Source: an uncultured Lachnospiraceae bacterium (GTDB lineage Bacteria; Bacillota; Clostridia; Lachnospirales; Lachnospiraceae). Taken from it: DNA of 64,000 nt. Positions 1 to 9,088 of the stretch are shown here, one piece after another. Under the pieces are notes generated by a model. That model did no database searches, was not told where the DNA came from, and saw only the letters and a program-made list of their open reading frames with translations. Numbering within the stretch: the stretch's first letter is position 1; each line of letters opens with the position of its first letter. Where the stretch lies: positions 1 through 64,000 of the forward strand of contig CAJTRU010000002.1 of assembly GCA_910579085.1 (NCBI GenBank), read 5' to 3'. The position numbers were made by a program, and so were the translations under genes.

Positions 1-140
1 TTATCTGGAATATATAATATATGGGCTTTATGTGCCGCTGTGTGGGTTAACGTAGCGGAAGCGTGCCCCTGTACGGAATATTCTGGCTCTGGCACTAAAA
101 ACCGTCCGTCAATTTACACAAACACAGGATAACTGGAAAT
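1..140 (-). repeat. Palindromic intergenic repeat, family 1, copy A (cut by window edge)
   Basis: The reverse complement of this stretch aligns closely with the left half of the copies at 47802 and 49105. It starts with the terminal ATTTCCAGTTATC, then GGACGG, ACGCTTCCGCTACG, CACATAAAG and the first arm of an A+T-rich hairpin that is cut by the window start. The inner end abuts the stop codon of the YprB-like gene. See the findings for the family. Confidence 0.8.
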
Positions 141-142
141 CC

Positions 143-1354
143 TTATTTTGCTTTTGTATTAATAAATGCTGCCAGTTGTAATTTTACATAATTTTCCCAG
201 AAGGGATTATAAATATCCACTGTTTCATATGGCAGTGCATAGAAACATATTTTATCATGGTATGTAATATAAAACTGTGTAATATAGTTTTCTGGCTGGC
301 AAAGTGCCAGTGAAGGGATAAATATCCCTTCTTTTTTCCCATAACATTTTGAAGCTGCTGCCTGTTTATATTTTATTCCTGTTTCCTGCCTGCCAGCCGC
401 CTGTGTGTGCTTAACCGCAAGGCTTTTATGTATTACCCTGTCTTCTTCTTCAATATAATAATAATTTTTATAGTCAGGGTAAAAATACTTTAAATTCCCA
501 TAAAACAAAGGCACTGACAATACAGCAGTATTTTTTCCAATATCCAGATGTATGTTCTGTATTGGAATGGTTTCTTCCTTACTGGAAGGGAATGGCTTTG
601 TTATCGGTACTCTTTTAGGAATTTGTATATTATGCCTGAATGTTATATTGATATACTGGCTGCCCCTGGGTGCTATATCTGTAATGGTAATATTATTTCC
701 AGCAGCAAAGAAATCCCGGTATGACAGTATGCTGCATACGTCCAGCATATGTGTTATATCATCATGGTTGTGGAGCAGCAGCAGTTTTTCAAGTTCTGGC
801 GCTTTATCTGGTGAAACCAGTTTAAACTGGATATACTGTGAATATACAGATATAAGCTGGCCACCGTTATACTGGTCTTCGCGCATTATTCCAAGCCACC
901 GTTCAAGTGATGTCTGGGCAGCACTTTGTATTGAAAGAAGCTTTTTTAACGGGCGTACCAGTAAAAGTAAATCTATAGAATATATACCACTTGTGTCATT
1001 TAATACAGAAAGGCAGTGGCTGTCTGGTTTTATTCCATGTTTCCTGCATTTATCCAGTATGTATGGTATATCAAAAGTTTTTCCATTAAAATGGTATAAA
1101 TATTTATACCCGCCAAGCATTTCCAGAAATGACATAATAATGCCAGGTTCACTTTTATAATTGTCTGCAAAGAACTGCCTGATATGCCATGCGTCCTGTT
1201 CTTTATCAAAAAACATAACCCCAATCATATAAAGTGAAGAGGCCTTTGGTGACAGTCCTGTTGTTTCTATATCAAAAAACAGTATTTCTTCCCTGGCTTG
1301 TGGAAATAAATAAACAAGCCCTGGCGGCTTTATAATGCTGTCTGTAATTAACAT
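143..1354 (-). CDS. YprB-like RNase H-fold (DEDD exonuclease-type) protein
   Basis: A 403-residue protein with an N-terminal DEDD-type 3'-5' exonuclease fold. FDIETTG near residue 28 supplies the first acidic metal ligands. HFNGKTFDIPYI near residue 90 and HNHDDITHM near 200 match the later motifs of the RNase_H_2 (YprB) family. The substrate is unknown; relatives are annotated as exonucleases. I chose the ATG at 1354 because GGGAGGG lies just upstream; an in-frame ATG 8 codons earlier has no ribosome site. No signal peptide, so cytoplasmic. Transcribed divergently from cardiolipin synthase. Family assignment is firm, biochemical role inferred. Confidence 0.82.
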   Translation of the reverse strand: MLITDSIIKPPGLVYLFPQAREEILFFDIETTGLSPKASSLYMIGVMFFDKEQDAWHIRQFFADNYKSEPGIIMSFLEMLGGYKYLYHFNGKTFDIPYILDKCRKHGIKPDSHCLSVLNDTSGIYSIDLLLLVRPLKKLLSIQSAAQTSLERWLGIMREDQYNGGQLISVYSQYIQFKLVSPDKAPELEKLLLLHNHDDITHMLDVCSILSYRDFFAAGNNITITDIAPRGSQYINITFRHNIQIPKRVPITKPFPSSKEETIPIQNIHLDIGKNTAVLSVPLFYGNLKYFYPDYKNYYYIEEEDRVIHKSLAVKHTQAAGRQETGIKYKQAAASKCYGKKEGIFIPSLALCQPENYITQFYITYHDKICFYALPYETVDIYNPFWENYVKLQLAAFINTKAK

Positions 1355-1410
1355 AAAACCCTCCCTGGCGGCTGCCATATAGCATTATGTTTTTATCTGT
1401 TACAATGCCT

Positions 1411-1439
1411 AATATACTATAGCTTGTAAAAAGTTGCAA
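1411..1439 (-). promoter_or_regulatory. SigA-type promoter for the YprB-like gene
   Basis: On the minus strand TTGCAA (1434-1439), a 17-nt spacer and TATATT (1411-1416) form a good vegetative promoter. The TTGCAA hexamer is self-complementary and also serves as the -35 of the divergent promoter of cls. Confidence 0.6.
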
Positions 1440-1462
1440 CATAATATATGATAAGTTATAAT
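1434..1462 (+). promoter_or_regulatory. SigA-type promoter for cls
   Basis: TTGCAA (1434-1439), 17-nt spacer, TATAAT (1457-1462). The spacing is ideal and the -10 perfect. The predicted start near 1469 gives a 5' leader of about 145 nt. Confidence 0.7.
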
Positions 1463-1471
1463 CATATATAA

Positions 1472-1573
1472 CTGCATTATATGCCAGGATGGCATATAAT
1501 GCAGCCGGCCCCGGCAGATGGTATAAGGACGCTGGTGTGTTCCTGGATTTGTGGTGTTTCTGCCTTAGGGCAG
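1472..1573 (+). promoter_or_regulatory. Hairpins in the 5' leader of cls
   Basis: A perfect 14-bp stem (CTGCATTATATGCC, loop AGGAT; 1472-1504) begins almost at the predicted transcript start. A second small stem CTGCC-TTAG-GGCAG (1560-1573) precedes a T-rich run. Possible RNA stability or attenuation element; no known riboswitch class recognised. Confidence 0.45.
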
Positions 1574-1612
1574 GATACTTTGTTGTTGTATATATGAAAG
1601 GCAGGCTTATTA

Positions 1613-3271
1613 TTGGAAAAATTTTTTAACCATGATGCGGCGTATGAAAAGTGGGACAGAAAAAACAAAAACAAAGGAAAGGGTAATTATTTTGAAGAAG
1701 AAGAGAACAAAAGCTATTTAAAAGACCTTAAAGGCAGGGTGCAGAATAATTTAAGCGGTTTCTTAAGGATAGCACTTACTGCACTTATGGTACTGATACA
1801 GTGCTTATTTATAATTTTTCTTCCTTTTGTACTACAAAGTTTAACAGTTTATTTTTATTTTATATGGGAGATTACATCTGTAATTGTAATTGTGGCACTT
1901 GTAAACAGAAACCAGAGCCCGTCATACAGGCTGGCGTGGATATCTATAGTTATGCTGCTGCCGTTAAGCGGTTTTATTATGTTCTACCTTTGGGGGCGTG
2001 ACCGTAGTGGCAAACGCAAGCTCGACCAGCATATTTTGCACCAGATATCATATGGCAGCCAGTTTTTAATCCAGGATGAGGATGTTTATCTTGATTTTAT
2101 TTCAGATAACCCGTTGCAAGGGCGCATGGTCAAATATATGCAAAATGAAGGTTTTCCACTTACCTCTGGAAACGCAGTGGATTTTTACCCTATGGGCGAA
2201 GATGTATTTGAAGAAATATTCCGGGATTTGGAAAATGCAGAGAAATTTATATTAATTGACTTTTTTATTGTTGCTGAAGGCGGAATATGGGATAAAATGC
2301 ATGAAATACTTAAACGCAAGGTTGAGGAAGGCGTTGAGGTAAAGTTCCTGTATGACGATTTTGGCGCTGCAATAAGGACACGCAAGTATTTTAAGCAGAT
2401 TTTAGAACATGAAGGCTTTGAAGTAAGGGTATTTAACCCTGTACACAGATATACAGGTGAACTTTACATGAACTACCGTTCCCACCAGAAAATACTTGTA
2501 ATTGACGGGGAAGTAGGTTATACAGGCGGCTTTAACCTTGCAGATGAATATGCAAACCTGGTTGAACGGTTTGGTGTATGGAAAGACACAGGTGTGCGTA
2601 TACGTGGCGATGCAGTATGGGGGCTGACAGTAGTTTTCTTGCAGATGTGGGAAGCATCAGAAAATACAGACATGCATATTGATTACCTGGATTATAAAGT
2701 TACATTCCCACGCCCTTGCGGCAATGTATTCTGCCAGGTTATCTCAGACGGGCCGGCTAATAACCCTGACAACCCTATAGAAAGCATATATAACCAGATG
2801 ATTGTATATGCGGACAAGTATCTTTATATAACCACGCCATACCTTATAATAGAAGACTATATGAAAACTTCACTTATAGAAGCAGTAAAACGTGGTGTTG
2901 ATGTAAGGATTATTACACCTGGCATACCTGACAAGAAAAATGTAAAACTCCTTACCAATTATAATTACGGGCTTCTTTTAAGGGAAGGTGTAAGGATATA
3001 CGAATACACACCTGGATTTATACATGCAAAGCAGGTGCTTACGGAAAATTCTGTTATAGTAGGTACTATAAATATGGATTACCGAAGCTTTTACCTGCAT
3101 TATGAGAACGGGGTCTGGATGTCTGGAAAGGAGATACAGGAAGCTGTAAGGGATGATTTCTTCCAGACATTTGCAGAAAGCAAGGAAATAACATATGAAG
3201 AGTGGCTTGGCCGCCCGCGCAGGTGGAAGCTTGTACAGCCACTATTAAATCTTTTTTCAACTCTTTTTTAG
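1613..3271 (+). CDS. cls: Cardiolipin synthase (phospholipase D family)
   Basis: This 552-residue membrane enzyme joins two phosphatidylglycerols into cardiolipin and glycerol. A charged cytoplasmic N-terminal extension (about 45 residues) precedes hydrophobic segments at about 49-95 and 105-127, followed by two phospholipase D domains. The first HKD motif, HQKILVIDG near residue 291, is complete. The second, HAKQVLTEN near 470, carries Glu where the motif usually has Asp; the following GTINMDYRS is intact. The start is TTG at 1613, with GAAAGGCAGG upstream. It is longer than the usual 480-510 residues because of the N-terminal tail. Confidence 0.93.
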   Translation: MEKFFNHDAAYEKWDRKNKNKGKGNYFEEEENKSYLKDLKGRVQNNLSGFLRIALTALMVLIQCLFIIFLPFVLQSLTVYFYFIWEITSVIVIVALVNRNQSPSYRLAWISIVMLLPLSGFIMFYLWGRDRSGKRKLDQHILHQISYGSQFLIQDEDVYLDFISDNPLQGRMVKYMQNEGFPLTSGNAVDFYPMGEDVFEEIFRDLENAEKFILIDFFIVAEGGIWDKMHEILKRKVEEGVEVKFLYDDFGAAIRTRKYFKQILEHEGFEVRVFNPVHRYTGELYMNYRSHQKILVIDGEVGYTGGFNLADEYANLVERFGVWKDTGVRIRGDAVWGLTVVFLQMWEASENTDMHIDYLDYKVTFPRPCGNVFCQVISDGPANNPDNPIESIYNQMIVYADKYLYITTPYLIIEDYMKTSLIEAVKRGVDVRIITPGIPDKKNVKLLTNYNYGLLLREGVRIYEYTPGFIHAKQVLTENSVIVGTINMDYRSFYLHYENGVWMSGKEIQEAVRDDFFQTFAESKEITYEEWLGRPRRWKLVQPLLNLFSTLF

Positions 3272-3345
3272 CATAATATCTAACATAATATTGAGAATAA
3301 TATTTAGCATTATTTAAACTGCCGGAAGCGGCATGGGGGATTTTT

Positions 3346-3603
3346 ATGATATATACAAATGTGTGCAAACACTGCCATAAAATATTTAAATCTAAAATTA
3401 ATACAATGTGCTGTAAAGGATGCAGGGATAAAGACTCAGACAAGCTGGACGATATTGTACAGTATCTTAAATTATATCCCAACAGCAACGCATTACAGAT
3501 ATCAGAAGAACTTGGAATACACCCATATGTTATAATAAAATATATGGAAGAGGGCTGGCTCGGGGAAGCGCACGGGGAATTTTCAAAACTTCCTGATGAA
3601 TAA
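3346..3603 (+). CDS. Small zinc-ribbon / helix-turn-helix protein (YvyF-like)
   Basis: 85 residues. The N-terminus holds cysteines in CKHCHKIF and CCKGC, which suit a small zinc ribbon. The C-terminal half (about 35-75) is a helix-turn-helix, with PNSNALQISEELGIHPYVI as its core. This two-part layout is that of the YvyF / flagellar operon protein family, though no flagellar gene lies in the window. The ATG follows a GGGGG ribosome site placed right after a short hairpin (TGCCG-GAAG-CGGCA). It sits just upstream of ruvA and may be co-transcribed. Probably a nucleic-acid-binding regulator; function unproven. Confidence 0.7.
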   Translation: MIYTNVCKHCHKIFKSKINTMCCKGCRDKDSDKLDDIVQYLKLYPNSNALQISEELGIHPYVIIKYMEEGWLGEAHGEFSKLPDE

Positions 3604-3650
3604 ACGTTTCCTTAGACTGGCAGCAATACTGTATATAACAGGAGGACAGC

Positions 3651-4259
3651 ATGTTTAATTATATTAAAGGGAAGCTGGCTGGCATTACAGAGAACAGCAT
3701 TATTGTTGAAAACGGAGGCATTGGGTATGAAATATTTGTCCCTGCTGCTGGTACTGGCAGTATGTGGAAGACAGGGCAGGAAGTCAAGGTTTATACATAC
3801 CTGCATGTAAGGGAAGACCTTATACAGCTTTTCGGGTTTATGGACAAAGACGGGCTTGAACTGTTTAAAATGCTTATTACTGTAAGCGGCATAGGGCCAA
3901 AGGGGGCGCTGGGGATACTTGGTGCAATGGGGGCAGACAGTTTAAGGTTTGCAGTGCTTGCAGATGATGCCAAGGCCATTGCCAAAGCACCAGGAATAGG
4001 GCTTAAAACTGCTGGCAAGCTTATACTGGAACTTAAGGATAAACTTAATATTAAAGAAGTAACAGAAGCGGCGCTGGCACGTGGTGAAGAAAGGGCAGCG
4101 GCTGGCAGCAGCAACATGCAGCTGGTTTCTGATGCCGCAGAGGCACTGTCAGCACTTGGGTATCCGCCAGCAGAGGCACTGAAAGCTGCCAGGGCAGTTG
4201 ACAGCAGTACATATACAACAGTTGAAGAGCTCTTAAAACTCAGCCTTAAAAATTTATAG
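3651..4259 (+). CDS. ruvA: Holliday junction helicase subunit RuvA
   Basis: 202 residues, the normal length. RuvA tetramers bind four-way junctions and load RuvB for branch migration in recombinational repair. Visible parts: N-terminal OB fold starting MFNYIKGKL, two helix-hairpin-helix motifs ([13 protein letters not shown] near 78-92 and [13 protein letters not shown] near 112-126), and a C-terminal RuvB-contacting domain ending [11 protein letters not shown]. An AGGAGG ribosome site precedes the ATG. RuvB follows after 17 bp, so the two form an operon. Confidence 0.97.
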   Translation: MFNYIKGKLAGITENSIIVENGGIGYEIFVPAAGTGSMWKTGQEVKVYTYLHVREDLIQLFGFMDKDGLELFKMLITVSGIGPKGALGILGAMGADSLRFAVLADDAKAIAKAPGIGLKTAGKLILELKDKLNIKEVTEAALARGEERAAAGSSNMQLVSDAAEALSALGYPPAEALKAARAVDSSTYTTVEELLKLSLKNL

Positions 4260-4276
4260 TTTTAACAGAAAGGGAC

Positions 4277-5287
4277 ATGGACTTTTTTATGGCTAAAAGG
4301 ACAATTACTACAGAGTTTACTACAGAAGATGCAGGAATTGAAGCAAGTTTGAGGCCTAAGTTCCTTAAAGATTATATAGGACAGGAAAAAGTAAAAAACA
4401 ACCTGGAAATATACATAGAAGCAGCAAAACAGAGAAATGACCCGCTTGACCATGTGCTGTTATACGGGCCTCCAGGCCTTGGCAAAACTACACTTGCAGG
4501 GATTGTTGCCAGTGAAATGGGAGTTAATATTAAGATTACGGCAGGGCCTGCCATTGAAAAGCCTGGTGAAATGGCTGCAATACTTAATAACCTGCAGGAC
4601 GGGGATGTGCTTTTTGTAGATGAGATACACCGCCTTAACAGGCAGGTAGAAGAAGTACTTTATCCTGCAATGGAGGATTATGTTATAGATGTAGTTATAG
4701 GCAAAGGGGCTTCGGCACGCTCAATACGGCTTGAACTCCCTAAATTTACGCTTATAGGTGCAACCACGCGCGCTGGTATGCTTTCAGCACCTTTAAGGGA
4801 CAGGTTCGGTGTTGTGAACAGGCTGGAATTTTATACTGAGGAAGAACTTGCAGAGATAATTAAAAATTCAGCAGCAAAACTTGAAGTCAGCATTGAGGAG
4901 GATGGTGCATCAGAGCTTGCAAGAAGGTCCAGGGGGACACCAAGGCTTGCCAACCGCCTGCTTAAACGTGTCAGGGACTTTGCACAGATAAAATATGACG
5001 GGAATATTACAAAAGAAGTGGCAGGCTTTGCACTTGACCTTTTAGAAGTTGACAAATCAGGGCTTGATAACACAGACAGGATGGTATTAAAAACTCTGAT
5101 AGAAAACTTTGGCGGCGGGCCTGCCGGGGTTGATGCACTTGCAGTTTCAATAGGTGAGGATGCAGGGACGCTGGAAGACGTATATGAGCCTTACCTGGTA
5201 CAGAAAGGCTTTATATTAAGGACTTCAAGGGGCCGTGTTGCATCTGCTGCGGCATATAAGCATTTTGGTATGGAAATGCCTTCTTAA
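4277..5287 (+). CDS. ruvB: Holliday junction branch migration ATPase RuvB
   Basis: An AAA+ motor that pulls DNA through the RuvA-bound junction. Walker [10 protein letters not shown] is near residue 65, Walker B LFVDEIHR near 113, sensor 1 GATTRAG near 158, and a C-terminal winged helix ends in [13 protein letters not shown]. Length 336 is typical. The ATG at 4277 has only two bases between GGG and itself; ATG 4289 (MAKRTI) is too far from the same site, so the start is slightly uncertain. The stop codon overlaps the stop of the convergent glycosyltransferase gene. Confidence 0.97.
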   Translation: MDFFMAKRTITTEFTTEDAGIEASLRPKFLKDYIGQEKVKNNLEIYIEAAKQRNDPLDHVLLYGPPGLGKTTLAGIVASEMGVNIKITAGPAIEKPGEMAAILNNLQDGDVLFVDEIHRLNRQVEEVLYPAMEDYVIDVVIGKGASARSIRLELPKFTLIGATTRAGMLSAPLRDRFGVVNRLEFYTEEELAEIIKNSAAKLEVSIEEDGASELARRSRGTPRLANRLLKRVRDFAQIKYDGNITKEVAGFALDLLEVDKSGLDNTDRMVLKTLIENFGGGPAGVDALAVSIGEDAGTLEDVYEPYLVQKGFILRTSRGRVASAAAYKHFGMEMPS

Positions 5288-6468
5288 AGGAATTTAAGAA
5301 GTTCATTATGCAGCGTCCTGGCACGCTGTTTCCATGTATGGTTTTCCAGTGCATACATGAACGCATCCTGCTGCAGCATTTCCATATGCCTGTTGTCATC
5401 TAAAAGGTTTTTTACAATAAATGGGAGCATTTCAAGCTGTTTCAGGTCATAGAATACTACATTTTTATTTGGGGTAAGTATTTCATCAAGATATTTGCTG
5501 TGGTCAGTTAAACATACAGCACCATTAAGCATAGAATTAAATATACGGTCATGTGCGCCATCTTTAAACCAGGGCATTACATTAAGGGAAATTTTGCTTT
5601 GTGATATGGCTTTAAGGCATTCTTCAGAACTAGTATAAGGTGAATATGTAAGGTTTTCGGGGTGCCGGCAGCACAGGCGTTCCCAGCCGTTGCCAACGCA
5701 GTATACTTTAAGCCCGCTGTCAATAAGGGTCTTGACAACAAGCCCTCTGAAATAGAACCTTATATATGTATCTATAAATATCATATTAGGGAGGGTTTCA
5801 CGCATCTGGTCTTTAGTTGCATCAGGGATTTCCCTGTATATATGGCGCTCAATAACCTGGTCACATGGCTGGTCTGGATGTGATATAAGGCTGTCTATTA
5901 TTCCATTGTAAAAATCAGCATATTCTTCGCCATTGCGTATAATATACTGGTCAAATTCTTCTGGAGGGGTGTAGTTTCCAGTAAAAACAATATCATACGG
6001 GCGGCTGGCTGTATCCTGGAAACCGCCGCCAGGAAGAAGCGGTGTGCCGCCAAGTGGCAGGAACATTGCCCTTTTGATATCAGGATAATATTTTTTAAGG
6101 TATTTGGCATGGTACCTGTCTATTGATATCCCATAGTATATATTAGGGATTATTTCCAAAAGTTCAGGGTAATAAAAAGGATGGTCTACTACTATATTTA
6201 CACAAGGGATTTTCCTTTTGTCCCATATAGATACACCATATACGTCAAAAAGCGAAGTTTCATAATGTATGCCATCAAAGTTAAAAGTGACAAGGATTGT
6301 ATCAAAGGAGTCTGCAAATTTATAAAGGGCTTCAGCACTTTCTTCTTCCATTTTCTGGTCAAATATGAAAGTTTTATAGCCGAGTTCCTCAAATCCCTCT
6401 TTTAACTGGAGTGAAAAATATTCAAGTGTTTCAGTACCACCAGCCATTAACACAATCTTATGCCTCAT
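5284..6468 (-). CDS. CgeB-like glycosyltransferase (DUF3880 / Glyco_trans_1_2 type)
   Basis: 394 residues with a two-domain GT-B architecture. The N-terminal half (about 1-190) resembles DUF3880 and contains [13 protein letters not shown]; the C-terminal half has the donor-site pattern [21 protein letters not shown] typical of CgeB-like enzymes. CgeB proteins decorate spore surfaces in Bacillus; here acceptor and sugar are unknown. No signal peptide. The ATG is preceded by GGGAGG. The gene is convergent with ruvB and the two stop codons overlap (TTA at 5284-5286, TAA at 5285-5287). Confidence 0.78.
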   Translation of the reverse strand: MRHKIVLMAGGTETLEYFSLQLKEGFEELGYKTFIFDQKMEEESAEALYKFADSFDTILVTFNFDGIHYETSLFDVYGVSIWDKRKIPCVNIVVDHPFYYPELLEIIPNIYYGISIDRYHAKYLKKYYPDIKRAMFLPLGGTPLLPGGGFQDTASRPYDIVFTGNYTPPEEFDQYIIRNGEEYADFYNGIIDSLISHPDQPCDQVIERHIYREIPDATKDQMRETLPNMIFIDTYIRFYFRGLVVKTLIDSGLKVYCVGNGWERLCCRHPENLTYSPYTSSEECLKAISQSKISLNVMPWFKDGAHDRIFNSMLNGAVCLTDHSKYLDEILTPNKNVVFYDLKQLEMLPFIVKNLLDDNRHMEMLQQDAFMYALENHTWKQRARTLHNELLKFL

Positions 6469-6636
6469 AAAAATTTTCCTCCCTGAAAATATAATTATGT
6501 CCTGCCTTTATGGAAGGCATGCGCATATCTTTATTATACCAGAAAATTTGCATGGTTGCCATATATACTTGTGAAATATTTTAATTTATAATAAAATAAA
6601 GCAGGATATATTGTCTATGCGCAGATAGTAATTATA

Positions 6637-6645
6637 TGTTATAAT
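6637..6645 (+). promoter_or_regulatory. Extended -10 promoter for dapF
   Basis: TGTTATAAT (TGn plus TATAAT) at 6637-6645, about 75 bp before dapF. No well-spaced -35; TTGTCT at 6611 is 23 bp away. The rest of the 250-bp intergenic stretch shows nothing recognisable. Confidence 0.5.
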
Positions 6646-6718
6646 ATAAGAAAAAATAAATTGTAAAACAGCTTTTTACAGAAGTTTTTTACACAGCATG
6701 CAGGAATGGAGGGGCTTT

Positions 6719-7573
6719 ATGAAAATTAAATTTACTAAAATGCACGGGTGCGGGAATGATTATGTATATGTAAACTGTATGGATAAAGTTTTAGATAATC
6801 CTTGTGAGGTATCACGCTATATTAGTGACAGGCATTTCGGGATAGGTTCAGACGGGCTTATACTGATATGCCCGTCTGATATTGCGGATTTTAAAATGGT
6901 AATGTATAATGCTGATGGCTCAGAAGGAAAAATGTGTGGCAATGGTGTGCGCTGCATTGCAAAGTATGTCTATGAAAAAGGCCTGGCAGATAAAGAGGAG
7001 ATAACCCTGGAAACCAGAAGCGGCGTTAAAAAACTGGACCTGGAAGTTGAAGACGGCAAAGTTACCCTTGTAAAAGTGGATATGGGCGCACCTGTGTTAA
7101 AACCATCAGAAATCCCTGTCCTTGCAGACGGAAGCCTTGAAAATTTTATTGGGCAGCCGGTTAATGCAGGGGACACAGAATTCATGGTTACATGTGTATC
7201 AATGGGGAACCCGCATGCTGTTGTATTTGTTGATTATACAGATAGTTTTGAAACCAGCAAGTATGGCCCGCTTTTTGAGGAACACCCTCTGTTCCCTGAC
7301 AAGATAAATACAGAATTTGTACAGGTAATTAACCGCAATGAAATAAATATGCGTGTCTGGGAGCGTGGCTCTGGTGAAACACTTGCATGTGGCACAGGGA
7401 CTTGTGCCGCCGTTGTTGCATGTGTCCTTAATGGAAAGACAGATGATGAAGTAACAGTACACCTTTTAGGAGGGGATTTATTTATAAAATATGACAGGGA
7501 GCATAACACTGTCTGGATGACGGGCCCTGCGGAGACTGTGTTTGAAGGTGAGATAGATATTGATTTAGATTAA
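6719..7573 (+). CDS. dapF: Diaminopimelate epimerase
   Basis: Converts LL- to meso-diaminopimelate for lysine and peptidoglycan synthesis. Both catalytic cysteines are visible, in MCGNGVRC near residue 75 and ACGTGTCA near 224, together with GCGNDYVY at the N-terminus. 284 residues is normal. The start is ATG 6719, 4 bp after GGAGGGG; an upstream in-frame ATG at 6698 has no ribosome site. murE follows after 21 bp, so the enzyme making meso-DAP is encoded beside the ligase that uses it. Confidence 0.96.
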   Translation: MKIKFTKMHGCGNDYVYVNCMDKVLDNPCEVSRYISDRHFGIGSDGLILICPSDIADFKMVMYNADGSEGKMCGNGVRCIAKYVYEKGLADKEEITLETRSGVKKLDLEVEDGKVTLVKVDMGAPVLKPSEIPVLADGSLENFIGQPVNAGDTEFMVTCVSMGNPHAVVFVDYTDSFETSKYGPLFEEHPLFPDKINTEFVQVINRNEINMRVWERGSGETLACGTGTCAAVVACVLNGKTDDEVTVHLLGGDLFIKYDREHNTVWMTGPAETVFEGEIDIDLD

Positions 7574-7594
7574 TAACAAGAAAGGGGATTATTA

Positions 7595-9067
7595 ATGAAA
7601 CTGGATAATTTGCTTAAAAACCTGGAATATACATGTATACAGGGCAGCATAAGCGGTGTGGAAGTTTCCAGGATTGTATATGACTCAAGAAAAGCATCGG
7701 AAGGGGATTTATTTGTCTGTATAAGCGGCGCTGTTTCAGACGGGCACAGCTTTGCCAGGGAGGTGGCAGAAAAAGGCGTGTCTGTAATAGTTGCAGAAAA
7801 ACCTGTTGATGTGCCTGCTTCTGTAACCGTAATACAGACAGAAGACAGCCGTATTGCGCTTGCAGTGCTTTCAGCAGAATATTTCGGAAACCCTGCAAAT
7901 GAACTTATAACAATTGGCATTACAGGCACTAAGGGCAAAACCACCACAACATATATGATACGTTCTGTGCTTGAAGCCTCTGGCATAAAGACAGGGTTAA
8001 TTGGTACTATAGAAACTATAACAGGTGACAGGCATATACCTTCATCAAATACCACACCTGAGTCTTATGTTATACAGGAAACTTTCAGGGAAATGGCTGA
8101 TGCGGGCTGTAAATGCGTTGTTATGGAAGTTTCATCACAAGGGCTTATGCTTCACAGGACAGGAGGCTTTACATTTGACTACGGGGTATTTACAAACCTT
8201 GCGCCAGACCATATAGGGCCAGCCGAGCATAAAGACCTGGCAGATTATATATACTGCAAAAGCCTTCTGTTCAGGCAGTGCAGGCATGGCATATTTAATG
8301 CGGATGACAGCCATCTTTTTGAAATACTGGAACGCCATACATGTGATGTGGAAACATATGGCTTTAGCAGCAATGCAGATTTAAGGGCTTCTTCTGTGGA
8401 GCTTACAATGAAAAACGGTCTTCTTGGGGTTTCATACCATATGGATGGACTTGTGGAAATGGATGTAGAAACAAGTATGCCTGGCAAATTCAGTGTATAT
8501 AATTCCATGATAGCTGTTGCAATATGCAGGCATTTCAATATTCCAGATGAAATAGTATTAAAATCACTTTCGCAGGTACGTGTAAAAGGCAGGGTGGAAC
8601 TTCTGGACGTATCACCAGAATTTACAGTAATGATAGATTATGCCCATAATGCAATGAGCCTGGAAAGCCTTCTGGAAACGCTTAATGAATATAAACCAGC
8701 AAGGCTTGTATGCCTGTTTGGCTGTGGCGGCAACCGTTCAAGGGAAAGGCGTTTTGAGATGGGGGAAGTGTCTTCAAGGCTCGCAGGCCTGACAATAATT
8801 ACTTCAGACAACCCGCGCAATGAAGAACCAGAAGCCATTATTGAAGATATTGTAACAGGTGTGGAAAAAGCAGGCGGGGAATATATTAAAATTACTGGCA
8901 GGCCTGAGGCAATACGTTATGCCATTGAAAATGCCAAAAAAGGTGATGTAATTGTACTGGCAGGCAAAGGGCATGAAGACTACCAGGAAATAAAAGGCCA
9001 GAAATACCATATGGATGAAAGGGAGCTTGTTGCGGAGGTTGTGCGTGATGGCAATTTTATCCGTTAG
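7595..9067 (+). CDS. murE: UDP-MurNAc-tripeptide synthetase (meso-DAP adding)
   Basis: 490-residue ATP-dependent Mur ligase adding the third stem-peptide residue to UDP-MurNAc-L-Ala-D-Glu. P-loop GITGTKGKTTT near residue 109, central domain with TNLAPDHIG near 202, C-terminal domain with MIDYAHN near 347. The substrate motif TSDNPRNEEP (near 405) contains DNPR, the signature of meso-DAP rather than lysine ligases, which fits the adjacent dapF. AAAGGGG precedes the ATG. Cytoplasmic. Confidence 0.95.
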   Translation: MKLDNLLKNLEYTCIQGSISGVEVSRIVYDSRKASEGDLFVCISGAVSDGHSFAREVAEKGVSVIVAEKPVDVPASVTVIQTEDSRIALAVLSAEYFGNPANELITIGITGTKGKTTTTYMIRSVLEASGIKTGLIGTIETITGDRHIPSSNTTPESYVIQETFREMADAGCKCVVMEVSSQGLMLHRTGGFTFDYGVFTNLAPDHIGPAEHKDLADYIYCKSLLFRQCRHGIFNADDSHLFEILERHTCDVETYGFSSNADLRASSVELTMKNGLLGVSYHMDGLVEMDVETSMPGKFSVYNSMIAVAICRHFNIPDEIVLKSLSQVRVKGRVELLDVSPEFTVMIDYAHNAMSLESLLETLNEYKPARLVCLFGCGGNRSRERRFEMGEVSSRLAGLTIITSDNPRNEEPEAIIEDIVTGVEKAGGEYIKITGRPEAIRYAIENAKKGDVIVLAGKGHEDYQEIKGQKYHMDERELVAEVVRDGNFIR

Positions 9068-9088
9068 GAACAATATTGTGGGGGATAT

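Noticed and set aside
552..1160. 202-codon plus-strand frame
   Set aside because: Lies fully antisense to the YprB-like gene, no ribosome site, no recognisable domain.
3791..4117. 108-codon minus-strand frame inside ruvA
   Set aside because: Ser/Ala/Pro-rich reverse-frame shadow of a Gly/Ala/Lys-rich gene.
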